In this document: piece after piece, positions 9,066 through 16,715 of the stretch | Position numbering within the stretch: position 1 is the stretch's first letter | Layout of the letters: each line of letters opens with the position of its first letter | Assembly (NCBI RefSeq): GCF_003626635.1 | Contig: NZ_RAZT01000002.1 | Span: 372,001 to 436,000 of the forward strand | Direction of reading: 5' to 3' | Source of the DNA: Micromonospora musae | Lineage (GTDB): Bacteria > Actinomycetota > Actinomycetes > Mycobacteriales > Micromonosporaceae | Length of the DNA stretch: 64,000 bases | Notes under the pieces: generated by a model | Told to the model about the DNA's origin: nothing | Database searches by the model: none | What the model saw: only the letters and a program-made list of their open reading frames with translations | Translations under genes and position numbers: made by a program

Positions 9066-9079
9066 GTCATTCGGATACC

Positions 9080-9095
9080 CGTACGTCGACGTACG
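9080..9095. promoter_or_regulatory. 16-bp perfect palindrome in divergent intergenic region
   Basis: CGTACGTCGACGTACG reads identically on both strands. It lies between the divergent DUF72 and one-TM protein genes and could be an operator. CG-rich palindromes also arise by chance in such DNA. Confidence 0.35.
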
Positions 9096-9207
9096 CAACC
9101 TCGGAAAGTGTCGGTACCCGCTCCTACGCTGTCCACGGCCGTGGTCTGACCGCCGGCGGGCGGCGCGATGTGACGTCTCGCCGACGCGCGGCGCTGAGGG
9201 ACACGAG

Positions 9208-9987
9208 ATGATCCCAGACCGGTTGGACCGCAAGACCGCCGAACGGCTGCTCGACGACCCCGTCGGCGTCACGCACACCGGCGGTCATCCCGTCGCGCCT
9301 CTCCTGTTGGCCGCGCGTGCCGCGCCGCAGTCACGGGAGTTCGACGGTGAGAAGGCCGCCCTGGTGGCGTTCCGCCACGCGTCGGCCCGCGCCGCGGGAG
9401 AGCGTTCCGACGTGGACCCGCCGCCGGTGCGCGCCGTCTCCGGTCGTGGCCTCGGCCGCCTCGGGGTGCGGGCGGGACTCGCCGTGCTCGTCCTCGCCAC
9501 CACCGGCGGCGTGGCGATGGCCGCAACCGGCTCCCTGCCGGGAATGCGGCCGGCACCGCCGATCACCGTCCCGGCGTCGCCGGCCCCGACCACGACCGCG
9601 TCCCCACCGGAGCGCAGCACCGGGTCGGTGTCGTCGACGGAGCCCGGCAGCACAGAACGACCCGACTCCGGGAGCGTCCTGCCTGACCTCTGCCGGGCGT
9701 ACCGCGCCGACCACGGCCCGGGGCACGCGCTCTCCGGCCCCGACCTCGCCACCCTCGTCAGGGCCGCCGGCGGCCGGTCCCGGGTGCCCGGCTACTGCGA
9801 TCGGGTGCTCGCCGACGACGACCGGCGCGCCACCTCTCCCCCGGGTCACGGAAAGCCCTCGTCCCCGCCGGACGCCAGGCCGGACAAACCGCCGACCGCC
9901 CCGCCCGGCCGTGCGACCGGCCAGGGCGACCGAACCCGGCCGGCCGATGTCGGGGAGCACGCGGCCACGCGCCAGACGACCCACTAG
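9208..9987 (+). CDS. Single-pass membrane protein of unknown function
   Basis: A 259-aa protein. Residues 1-80 are soluble, with a conserved-looking segment GGHPVAPLLLAARAAPQS and FDGEKAALVAFRHA. A membrane helix covers about 86-106 (VRAGLAVLVLATTGGVAMAA). A long Pro/Thr/Ser-rich extracytoplasmic linker follows, with two cysteines in CRAYRAD and GYCDRVLAD, and then a low-complexity basic tail. The layout resembles an actinobacterial membrane-protein family that often accompanies ECF sigma factors, in which the N-terminus faces the cytoplasm, but no sigma gene is adjacent here. GAGGG precedes the ATG by 7 nt. The role is unknown. Confidence 0.7.
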   Translation: MIPDRLDRKTAERLLDDPVGVTHTGGHPVAPLLLAARAAPQSREFDGEKAALVAFRHASARAAGERSDVDPPPVRAVSGRGLGRLGVRAGLAVLVLATTGGVAMAATGSLPGMRPAPPITVPASPAPTTTASPPERSTGSVSSTEPGSTERPDSGSVLPDLCRAYRADHGPGHALSGPDLATLVRAAGGRSRVPGYCDRVLADDDRRATSPPGHGKPSSPPDARPDKPPTAPPGRATGQGDRTRPADVGEHAATRQTTH

Positions 9988-10029
9988 CTACGGCCGCCCG
10001 ACTCGACGTCAACGGAGCATCGTCCCGCC

Positions 10030-10281
10030 CTAGGTATGAGGTGGCTCGGTGTGTAGTGCCGCTGAGCGTGGCCAGGCGAGGAATCGCGCGTGCAGGACCC
10101 CCGATGGGGTGTGCGGAAGGTCTTCACATGCCTGCAGCAGATACGCCGACAGGTGCAGCATCCGCGATATCCGCGCGCCGGTGAACTCCGCCACGAGTTG
10201 CCGCTTGCGCGTTCGACACGGCCACGGCACGCCGCATCGCGCACATATCCACTGCGGCGGTACCGGCTGATGCACCGACAC
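10030..10281 (-). CDS. Small CxxC protein (83 aa), possible zinc-ribbon
   Basis: Begins MSVHQPVPPQWICARCGVPWPC from a GTG at 10281. The pattern W-x-C-x2-C-x4-P-W-x-C, followed by a helical region (ISRMLHLSAYLLQACEDL) and HARFLAWPRS, matches a family of small actinobacterial proteins. These are often annotated 'flavin reductase' or hypothetical and usually sit next to XRE/DUF397 or GntR regulators. The three cysteines could bind a metal. No clear ribosome binding site is seen. No partner regulator remains in this locus, though a fragment-like frame lies just upstream (10300-10490, opposite strand). Function unknown. Confidence 0.6.
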   Translation of the reverse strand: MSVHQPVPPQWICARCGVPWPCRTRKRQLVAEFTGARISRMLHLSAYLLQACEDLPHTPSGVLHARFLAWPRSAALHTEPPHT

Positions 10282-10531
10282 GCCCCCACCACCCTCTCCG
10301 GCTAGTCGAGGGGGAAGGGGCCACCGCTGGCACCCGATCCGACCACTACCCGAGGCCGGCAGCCCCTACCCCTGGCACCCACCAGCCCGGCGATCAAACG
10401 CAAGCGAAGACCGCCCTGCTGGTCACCGCCGATCCGGTCGCCGCCGAGGAGATCTCAGCCGGGTACGAGATAGCCGCGCCGCTGCGCTGACGCCCCACCA
10501 CCGCACGGATCGCGGTTGCCGGGGCGTACGG

Positions 10532-12598
10532 TCAACGCAACCGGGGGCGACGCGTCCGCAGCGACGAGGCGTGGTCGCGTCCGTACCCGTCGGAGTGTCC
10601 CCAGCGGCCCGGGATGTCCAGCAGCTCGATCCGCCCGAAGCCCGGCGGCAGCGCAGGGCTGACCAGCAGGTTGTCCCCGCTCGGCCGGAGCCCGAGCAGG
10701 GCGCCGAGCAGCATCAGCAAGCCGCCGGAGGACCACGCCTGGGGACGCCCGGCAGCCGGCAGCTGGACCGGGTACTTCGTCACCTCGCGCTCGTAGCCGG
10801 CGATCAGCTCGGGCACCGAGCCGCCGAGCATGCACGCCATGTCGAAGATGCCCGACGCGATCCGGGCGGCCTCCCCGTCGCGGTGGTAACGACGCAGCCC
10901 GGCCACGATCAGCGAGTTGTCCGACGGCCAGACCGCGCCCAGGTGCGAGCCGACGGGGTTGTACCGGCGCTGCCCGGTGGCGAGCGTACGCACGCCCCAG
11001 CCGGAGAAGAGCGCGGGACCGACCAGGTGGGCGGCGACCGCGGCGGCCCGCTCGTCCTCCACGATGCCGCTCCACAGCAGGTGCCCGATGTTCGACGAGA
11101 GCGCGTCCACCGGGGTGCCGTCCGGCTCCAGGGCCAGCGCGTAGTACTCCCGTTCCGGCAGCCAGAAGTCGCGGTTGAACCGCTGCTTCAGCTCTGCCGC
11201 CTCCCGTTCCAGCCGGTCGGCGTACTCCGGGTCGCCCCAGAACTCCCGGGCCAGCCGGGCGCCGCGCCGCTTGGCGTCGTACGCGTAACCCTGCAGCTCG
11301 CAGGTCGCCCGGGGAAGGTCCGGCAGCCGCCCGTCGGCGTACGTGATCGCCTCCGGCGAGTTCTTCCAGCCCTGGTTGACCCACCCCTTGTCGGGGTTGC
11401 GCGTCAGGTAGCGCAGGTAGCCGTCACCGGTCAGGTCGCCGTACTCGTCGATCCAGTCCAGCGCCATCCGGGTCGGATGTCGCAGGTCCCGGACGAGGTC
11501 GGCATCGCCCGTCCACCGCTCGTACTCGTCGACCAGGATGACGAAGAGCGGTGTGGTGTCCGCCGCGCCGTAGTAGAGGGCGGTCGGTTCGTCGCCGAAC
11601 GCGGCCGCCTCGCCGTAGCGCAGCTCGGCCACGATCTTCCCCGGCTCCTCGTCGTGCTCGTCGTCGAGCCGGTCCCCCTGCAGCGTGGCGAGGGTTCTCA
11701 GCGTGGCCCGGGCCAGTTCGGGAGTGAACGCCATGGTCTGCAGGCCGGTGATGATCGCGTCCCGTCCGTAGAGCGCCATGCCCCACGGCACGCCGCCCAC
11801 CGGCACCGCCCCCGACTTGGTCAACGGGACGTAGCGCAACGAGGCCAGGTCGACGAGGCACTGCTGGTACGTCGCCGTCAGCTCCGTCCGCTCGGCATTC
11901 AGCAGCGGCGCCCGCTCGATCCACTCCTGGAGGTCCTCGCGCATGCCGCGGCGGACGTGGTCCCGGTGCTCCTCCAGCCCGGCCCGCAGATCCCGCCCGC
12001 CCGCCCCCTCGATGAGGGTGGCGACGTGCAGGTCCGTGACCCACTCGCCCTCCGGCTCGATCCGGATCCGAAACGTCAGTCCGCCCTCGTCCACCTCCAC
12101 CGGGGCGGTGCTGGTCACGATCGTCTGGCGGACGAACCGTTCGCGGGCGTAGCGCAGCCGCAGCTGACGCCGCTCCGAGTCGGCGACGACGGAGACCCTC
12201 CGCGGGCGCGGCTGCTGGATCTCCGCGGTGTCGGCGAAGTCGGCGGCGACGTCCAGCCGTACGGTGAACTCGGCCGGCTCGGCGGAGTGGTTGAGCACGA
12301 GGATGCGCTCGTTGAAGGAGTCGTCGATGGAGCGGTGCCGGATCAGCGAGACGTCCGCGTCGACGTAGTGGCTCGCCGCCCCGGGCACGAGAACGAACCG
12401 GGTCTCGAAGTAGGTCATGTCGTCGCGGGAGAGGCTGTTGAGCCGCTCGCCGTCGACCTTGAGCACCCAGTGGGAGAGGAACCGGGTGTCGAAGGAGAAG
12501 TAGCCGATGGGGGCGTGCGGGTCGATGACGATGTCGCCCTGCGCGTCGCTGATGGCGAAGGCGTTCCCCGACATCACGTACACCCGCTCCTGCCTCAC
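10532..12598 (-). CDS. Glycogen debranching enzyme / amylo-alpha-1,6-glucosidase family protein
   Basis: A 688-aa protein. The N-terminal beta-sandwich (about residues 1-230) is of the glycogen-debranching N-terminal type (SGNAFAISDAQGDI, GYFSFDTRFLSHWVLKVDGE). The C-terminal (alpha/alpha)6 barrel has glycosidase-like signatures (VPWGMALYGRDAIITGLQT, NQGWKNSPEAITYADG, GAVWPSDNSLIVAGLRRY). Such proteins hydrolyse branch or terminal alpha-glucosidic linkages and are common in actinobacteria near trehalose or glycogen metabolism. The GTG start at 12598 overlaps the stop of the upstream SCP2 gene by 4 nt (GTGA), so translation is probably coupled. Exact substrate not determinable. Confidence 0.82.
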   Translation of the reverse strand: MRQERVYVMSGNAFAISDAQGDIVIDPHAPIGYFSFDTRFLSHWVLKVDGERLNSLSRDDMTYFETRFVLVPGAASHYVDADVSLIRHRSIDDSFNERILVLNHSAEPAEFTVRLDVAADFADTAEIQQPRPRRVSVVADSERRQLRLRYARERFVRQTIVTSTAPVEVDEGGLTFRIRIEPEGEWVTDLHVATLIEGAGGRDLRAGLEEHRDHVRRGMREDLQEWIERAPLLNAERTELTATYQQCLVDLASLRYVPLTKSGAVPVGGVPWGMALYGRDAIITGLQTMAFTPELARATLRTLATLQGDRLDDEHDEEPGKIVAELRYGEAAAFGDEPTALYYGAADTTPLFVILVDEYERWTGDADLVRDLRHPTRMALDWIDEYGDLTGDGYLRYLTRNPDKGWVNQGWKNSPEAITYADGRLPDLPRATCELQGYAYDAKRRGARLAREFWGDPEYADRLEREAAELKQRFNRDFWLPEREYYALALEPDGTPVDALSSNIGHLLWSGIVEDERAAAVAAHLVGPALFSGWGVRTLATGQRRYNPVGSHLGAVWPSDNSLIVAGLRRYHRDGEAARIASGIFDMACMLGGSVPELIAGYEREVTKYPVQLPAAGRPQAWSSGGLLMLLGALLGLRPSGDNLLVSPALPPGFGRIELLDIPGRWGHSDGYGRDHASSLRTRRPRLR

Positions 12599-12996
12599 CC
12601 GCGCGCCTCCCGTCCGGCGGCCGACTCGGCCGCCAACTGCCGGGCGGCCTCACGGGGATGGCGGGCGTCCCCCGGTCCGGGGAAGACGCGGCGGAGCACC
12701 ACGAACAGCCGCATGTCGCCCTGCACGGTGAGGTCGTTGCGCAGCATCGCCGCGGAGGCCCGCAGCTCCCCGGCGGCGAGCCGGTCGAAGACCGACCGGT
12801 GCGCGCGTACGACCAGGTCGGCGTCGTCGGCCGAGCGGCTCACCTCGATGCGCTGGTCGGCGACGGTGAGGTACCAGTGTTCGGTCCAGCCGTCCTGGTA
12901 CGCGTCGAGCCGGAGCGTCCCGGTCATCGTGTCCGGTATCCCGGGACGTCGCTCGGGCGTCAGCGTCCGCAGGTGCTCCGCCGCCGTCGTGCCCAT
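12595..12996 (-). CDS. SCP2 sterol-binding-domain protein
   Basis: A 133-aa single-domain protein of the SCP-2/sterol-carrier fold: GTLRLDAYQDGWTEHWYLTV, IEVSRSADDADLVVRAHRSVFDRLAAGE and LTVQGDMRLFVVLRRVFPG are typical. In bacteria the domain binds small hydrophobic ligands and is not tied to one pathway. GGGAGG lies just upstream of the ATG at 12996. It is the first gene of a two-gene operon, ending inside the start of the debranching enzyme gene. That pairing hints at a shared physiological role (carbohydrate or cell-envelope turnover), but this is inference. Confidence 0.78.
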   Translation of the reverse strand: MGTTAAEHLRTLTPERRPGIPDTMTGTLRLDAYQDGWTEHWYLTVADQRIEVSRSADDADLVVRAHRSVFDRLAAGELRASAAMLRNDLTVQGDMRLFVVLRRVFPGPGDARHPREAARQLAAESAAGREARG

Positions 12997-13120
12997 CGGT
13001 GGCCTCCCCTCGTCCGGTCACCTTCCCGCCGGTCCGGGTGAGCCGGGTTCACCCGCTGCGGGTGAATACGCGGTCGCGGGGTGGGCGAAGGGGACGAACG
13101 GCACCCGCCCCGGGGGCCGG

Positions 13121-13633
13121 TCAGCCGGCCTCGATCAGCCCACGGAGGTAGGCGGCCTGCCCGACGTGCTGAAGGTCGTCGTCGATCACGCTGACCAGCC
13201 GGACCCCGAGCGTCACCGGCGGGTCCCACGAGGTGTCGACCACCCGGTCCAGGTCGTCGGCGTGCAGCCCGGCCAGGAACCGTCGGGTGCGGGCGTGCAC
13301 CGCGTCGTAGTAGTCGAGCAGCGCCCGCGCGTTCTCCGGCCGGACCGCGGCGACCTGCTCGGGGGTGTGGCCGTACCCGGTGTCGCTCGGGTCGGCGTCG
13401 GCCAGGCCGAAGCGGCCGGCCCAGTCGCCGGTCACCCAGATCTGCTCGGTGCCGATCACGTCGGCCAGGTGGTCGTCCTGGATCCGGGTCAGGTGCCAGA
13501 CCAGCCAGCCCACGGAGTTGGCGCCCCGCCGGGGCGCCTGGTGCAGCTGCTCCGGGCCGAGGCCGTCGACCGCCCCGCGGACCAGGTCGGGCAGCCGGTC
13601 GTACGCCTCGATCAGCAGGTCACTCGCGTCCAC
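13121..13633 (-). CDS. DinB-family protein (DUF664/mycothiol-dependent type)
   Basis: A 170-aa four-helix-bundle protein. Metal-site-type histidines appear in WLVWHLTRIQDDHLAD and in the late DDDLQHVGQAAYLRGL. The N-terminal helix is LLIEAYDRLPDLVRGAV. The family includes actinobacterial mycothiol-dependent S-transferases and maleylpyruvate isomerases. The GTG at 13633 is chosen because GGAGG lies about 8 nt upstream; the longer frame adds a basic leader without support. It is divergent from the 2H phosphoesterase gene. Confidence 0.83.
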   Translation of the reverse strand: MDASDLLIEAYDRLPDLVRGAVDGLGPEQLHQAPRRGANSVGWLVWHLTRIQDDHLADVIGTEQIWVTGDWAGRFGLADADPSDTGYGHTPEQVAAVRPENARALLDYYDAVHARTRRFLAGLHADDLDRVVDTSWDPPVTLGVRLVSVIDDDLQHVGQAAYLRGLIEAG

Positions 13634-13713
13634 GCCGTACGCCTCCCCGGATAGGCTCCGTTTCCTGGTACCGCCGGCCACCCCCGGCCAAACCTGCCGG
13701 ATACCGTGATCAT

Positions 13714-14229
13714 GTGGTCGCCGCGCTGGAGCTCTACCTGGACACCGACGCCACCCGGCGGATCCGGGTGCTCTGGGACGCGCTGGAGTCCGAGGGTGTG
13801 CAGAGCATGCGGTCCCTGCTGGAGCAGCGCCACCGCCCGCACCTCTCGCTCGCGGTGGCGCCCCGGTTCGATCCGGAGCTGGTCGCCGCGGCGCTGCGCG
13901 GCACGGTGGTCGCCGCGCCGCTGCGGCTGTCGTTCGAGCACGTCGGGCAGTTCGTCGGCCGGGTGCTCTGGCTCGGACCGACGCCCACCGCCGAGCTGCT
14001 CGCGCATCACCGCCGGGTGTACGACCGGCTCGCCGCGGCCGGCGTCGGCCTGGTGGAGCACTACCAGCCGGGGCGCTGGGTGCCGCACTGCACCTTGTCG
14101 ATGCGGGTGCCGAACGCGCTGATGGCCGCCGCGGTGCGGCGCTGCCTGGAGATGTTGCCGCTGGAGGCGACGGTCGTCGGCGCGGCGCTCACCGACCATG
14201 CGCGCGGCATCTCCTGCCCGCTGCCCTGA
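13714..14229 (+). CDS. 2'-5' RNA ligase-like 2H phosphoesterase
   Basis: A 171-aa protein with the two H-x-S/T motifs of the 2H superfamily: HLS (residues 43-45, in RPHLSLAVAP) and HCT (125-127, in VPHCTLSMRV). The family hydrolyses or forms 2'-phosphodiester or cyclic phosphate bonds in RNA or nucleotides. Bacterial members are often of uncertain substrate. The GTG start at 13714 follows DNA with no clear ribosome binding site. Gene order (DinB divergent, small ORF downstream) gives no functional hint. Confidence 0.78.
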   Translation: MVAALELYLDTDATRRIRVLWDALESEGVQSMRSLLEQRHRPHLSLAVAPRFDPELVAAALRGTVVAAPLRLSFEHVGQFVGRVLWLGPTPTAELLAHHRRVYDRLAAAGVGLVEHYQPGRWVPHCTLSMRVPNALMAAAVRRCLEMLPLEATVVGAALTDHARGISCPLP

Positions 14230-14472
14230 GGACCCGGGCCCGCTCGGTGGACCCGGGCGCGGAGCTGTCGGGCTCTCGGCCGGGGGCGCGGTTCGGGCCG
14301 ACACGAGTCGGGTAATGGGAAACCGCGTGTGCGGACGCTCCCCGGCATGGGATCGTTCGAGTGAGCCGTGTCACAGGCCGGCGGCGGGCCGCGAGGGGGC
14401 GGGATCCGTTCACCTGCCACCCACCGGTCGGTGGGCTCCGAGGGGTCACGGCTGCAAGAGAGAGGCATCGCC

Positions 14473-14658
14473 ATGCAGGCTCAACGCAGCGCGCCACCCG
14501 TTGAACGGAGCCAGACCAGCGAAGACGCACAGGTCGCCGGCACCACCGGACCCTCCACCCCCCTCTCGATCTGGGCCGCCGCCGCCCTGCTCGGTCGCAT
14601 CGGTACGGACGAGGACGACGTCGAGGACGAGCGGCACATCCTGCGCGGCTTCGAGTAG
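14473..14658 (+). CDS. Small hypothetical protein (61 aa)
   Basis: Starts MQAQRSAPPVERSQTSEDAQ at an ATG with AGAGAGG about 8 nt upstream. The middle is mildly hydrophobic (PLSIWAAAALLGRIG) and the C-terminus is strongly acidic (TDEDDVEDERHILRGFE). No recognised domain. The ribosome binding site and codon use make it more likely than not a real gene. It is convergent with corA. Confidence 0.5.
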   Translation: MQAQRSAPPVERSQTSEDAQVAGTTGPSTPLSIWAAAALLGRIGTDEDDVEDERHILRGFE

Positions 14659-14726
14659 CCGCCGGAGCAGGCCGGACGCGGATCTCGGATCGTCACCGCG
14701 GGGTCTGCCGATGGCCCGCGCTCGGA

Positions 14727-15869
14727 TCACAGCCAGCCGCGTCGCTTGAAGATCAGGTAGAGGGTGCCGCAGACGAGCGCCATCAGCGCGATCGCGAAGA
14801 GGTAGCCGAACCGCCAGCGCAGCTCCGGCATGTGTACGAAGTTCATGCCGTAGACCGTGCCGATCAGGGTGGGGGCGAAGAGGATGGCCGCCCACGAGGA
14901 GACCTTCTTCAGCTCCTCGTTCTGCGCGTAGCTGGCCGCCGTGAGGCTGCGCATCTCCTCGTTCTGCTGCTGCGAGACGAGGGTGGCGTTGACGGTGAGG
15001 ATGTTCTGCAGCAGGTGCCGGAAGCTGTCCACCCGCTCCACCACCTGGGTGAGGTGGTCGTTGACGTCCCGTAGGTAACGCTGCAGCTCCTCGTCGGTGC
15101 CGTACTTGCCGGAGCCGGCCTCGAGCGCGTTCAGCACGCCGAGCAGCGGCCGGGCGGCCCGCTGGAACTGGATCACCTCCCGGCTCAACTCGTAGATGCG
15201 GCGGCTCGCGTTCGGGTCGCCGCCGAAGACCTCCGTCTCGATCTCGTCGATGTCGTGCTCCAACCCCGCGACCACCGGCGCGTACCCGTCGACGACCTGG
15301 TCGAGGATCGCGTAGAGCACCGCCTGCGGACCCCGGGCCAGCATCTCCGGTTCGCTCTCCATCCGGCGACGGACAGCAGCCAGGTCGGGCGCCTCGCCGT
15401 GCCGGACGGTGATGACGAAGCCGGGGCCGATGAAGAGGTGCACCTCGCTGAACTCGACCACTTCGCGCACGTCCACGTAGCGCGCGGCGCGCAGCACGAC
15501 GAAGAGGGTCTCCCCGTACCGTTCGAGCTTGGGGCGCTGGTGGGCGTTGATCGCGTCCTCCACCGCCAGGTCGTGCAGCCGGAACTCCTGGGCGAGGGAG
15601 AGGATCTGCTCGCGGCCGGGCCGGTAGAGCCCGATCCAGGCCATTCCGTCGTCCAGCTCCTGCAGGCAGCGGTACGTGTCGGCGAGGGTGGGCGGGGAGG
15701 CGTGCCGGCGCCCCTGGGCGTAGACGGCGCTGTCGATCAGGCCACCGGGCCCCGAGGCCGAACCCTGCGGCCACCATCCGCCCACAGGGTGCTCATGTTC
15801 ATGCTCGTGCTCGTCGAGGCGGCGCCCGAAGCCGCTCTCCTCCTGCGGAAGGTGACCGTCGCCGACCAT
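14727..15869 (-). CDS. corA: CorA-family magnesium/cobalt transporter
   Basis: A 380-aa CorA-type divalent cation channel. The large cytoplasmic N-terminal domain includes LADTYRCLQELDDGMAWIGL, EDAINAHQRPKLERYGETLF and the long stalk helix. It is followed by two transmembrane helices. The signature YGMNF sits at residues 340-344 (GMN 341-343), between helices, with MPEL in the periplasmic loop. A histidine-rich stretch HEHEHEH at residues 21-27 is unusual and could bind metal. The ATG at 15869 follows GGGAGGTG with 5-nt spacing. A single-gene unit on this strand. Confidence 0.9.
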   Translation of the reverse strand: MVGDGHLPQEESGFGRRLDEHEHEHEHPVGGWWPQGSASGPGGLIDSAVYAQGRRHASPPTLADTYRCLQELDDGMAWIGLYRPGREQILSLAQEFRLHDLAVEDAINAHQRPKLERYGETLFVVLRAARYVDVREVVEFSEVHLFIGPGFVITVRHGEAPDLAAVRRRMESEPEMLARGPQAVLYAILDQVVDGYAPVVAGLEHDIDEIETEVFGGDPNASRRIYELSREVIQFQRAARPLLGVLNALEAGSGKYGTDEELQRYLRDVNDHLTQVVERVDSFRHLLQNILTVNATLVSQQQNEEMRSLTAASYAQNEELKKVSSWAAILFAPTLIGTVYGMNFVHMPELRWRFGYLFAIALMALVCGTLYLIFKRRGWL

Positions 15870-16017
15870 GCCCACCTCCCCGGGTTGCGCCGGCGGAGGC
15901 TGCGGACGTCCCCACCCCTGCACGCCGAGCGAGCCGCGCTGCTTTCCCCTCGTCGGCGTGGGAAAACCCGCCCGGTTCGCGCGGCGCGTTAGCCTTCTCA
16001 CTTCACGGTGCGAAAGT

Positions 16018-16047
16018 TTGCCGAAGCTGAAATATCTTCCCTAGGTT
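16018..16047 (+). promoter_or_regulatory. Putative promoter giving a leaderless tetR mRNA
   Basis: TTGCCG (16018-16023) and TAGGTT (16042-16047) are spaced 18 nt apart. Only six bases separate the -10 box from the GTG at 16054, so transcription would begin at the start codon. No ribosome binding site is present, consistent with leaderless translation. The decamer AAGTTTGCCG (16014-16023) recurs at 60283-60292 in the paralogous locus. Confidence 0.6.
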
Positions 16048-16053
16048 GTCCGG

Positions 16054-16677
16054 GTGACCGTCCACGCCGCCTCCCCGACCGTCGGACTGCGCGACCGCAA
16101 GAAGCAGCAGACCCGCGACGCGCTGGCCACCGCCGCGCTGCGCCTGGTCGCCGAACGCGGGCTCGAACACGTCACGGTGGAGGAGATCAGCGCGGCGGCG
16201 GACGTCTCCTCCCGGACGTTCTTCAACTACTTCCCCTGCAAGGACGACGCCCTCGTCGCGGACCACTCCGTCGACAGCGCCCGCTTCCTGACCCGGCTGG
16301 CCCAGGTGCCGCCGGAGGTGCCCGCCCTCCCCGCCGTGCGTACGGCCCTCGGCGAGATGATCGACCGGATGCAGGCCGACCGGGAGCGCTGGCTGCTGCG
16401 GATGGTGGTCATCGAGCGGAATCCCGCCCTGCTGCCGCGTCTGGTCGCCGCCGGTGTCGAGACCGAGCGCACGATGACCGAACTGATCGCCGAGCGCGTC
16501 GGCGTACCTCCTGATCATCATTTCCCGGCGCTGCTCGCGGCCGTGAGCGGCGCCGCCCTCCGGGCGGCCATGCTCCGCTGGTCCGCCGGCGACGGCGTGC
16601 GCCCGCTCTCCGAGCTCGTCGACGACGCGTTCGAGGCGCTCGCCGCCGGCCTGCCGGATCCGCCGCCGGCACCCTGA
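16054..16677 (+). CDS. TetR-family transcriptional regulator
   Basis: A 207-aa regulator. The HTH spans about residues 18-65 (QQTRDALATAALRLVAERG, VTVEEISAAADVSSRTFFNYF), with a ligand-binding domain after it. The start is the GTG at 16054. It lies 38 nt upstream of a DHA2 drug pump on the same strand and very probably controls that pump and itself. The HTH is close to that of the TetR at 60324, which also neighbours a DHA2 pump, suggesting duplicated resistance modules. Confidence 0.87.
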   Translation: MTVHAASPTVGLRDRKKQQTRDALATAALRLVAERGLEHVTVEEISAAADVSSRTFFNYFPCKDDALVADHSVDSARFLTRLAQVPPEVPALPAVRTALGEMIDRMQADRERWLLRMVVIERNPALLPRLVAAGVETERTMTELIAERVGVPPDHHFPALLAAVSGAALRAAMLRWSAGDGVRPLSELVDDAFEALAAGLPDPPPAP

Positions 16678-16715
16678 CCTCCCACCCTTCCGTACCGACG
16701 AGTTAAAGGAACCCG

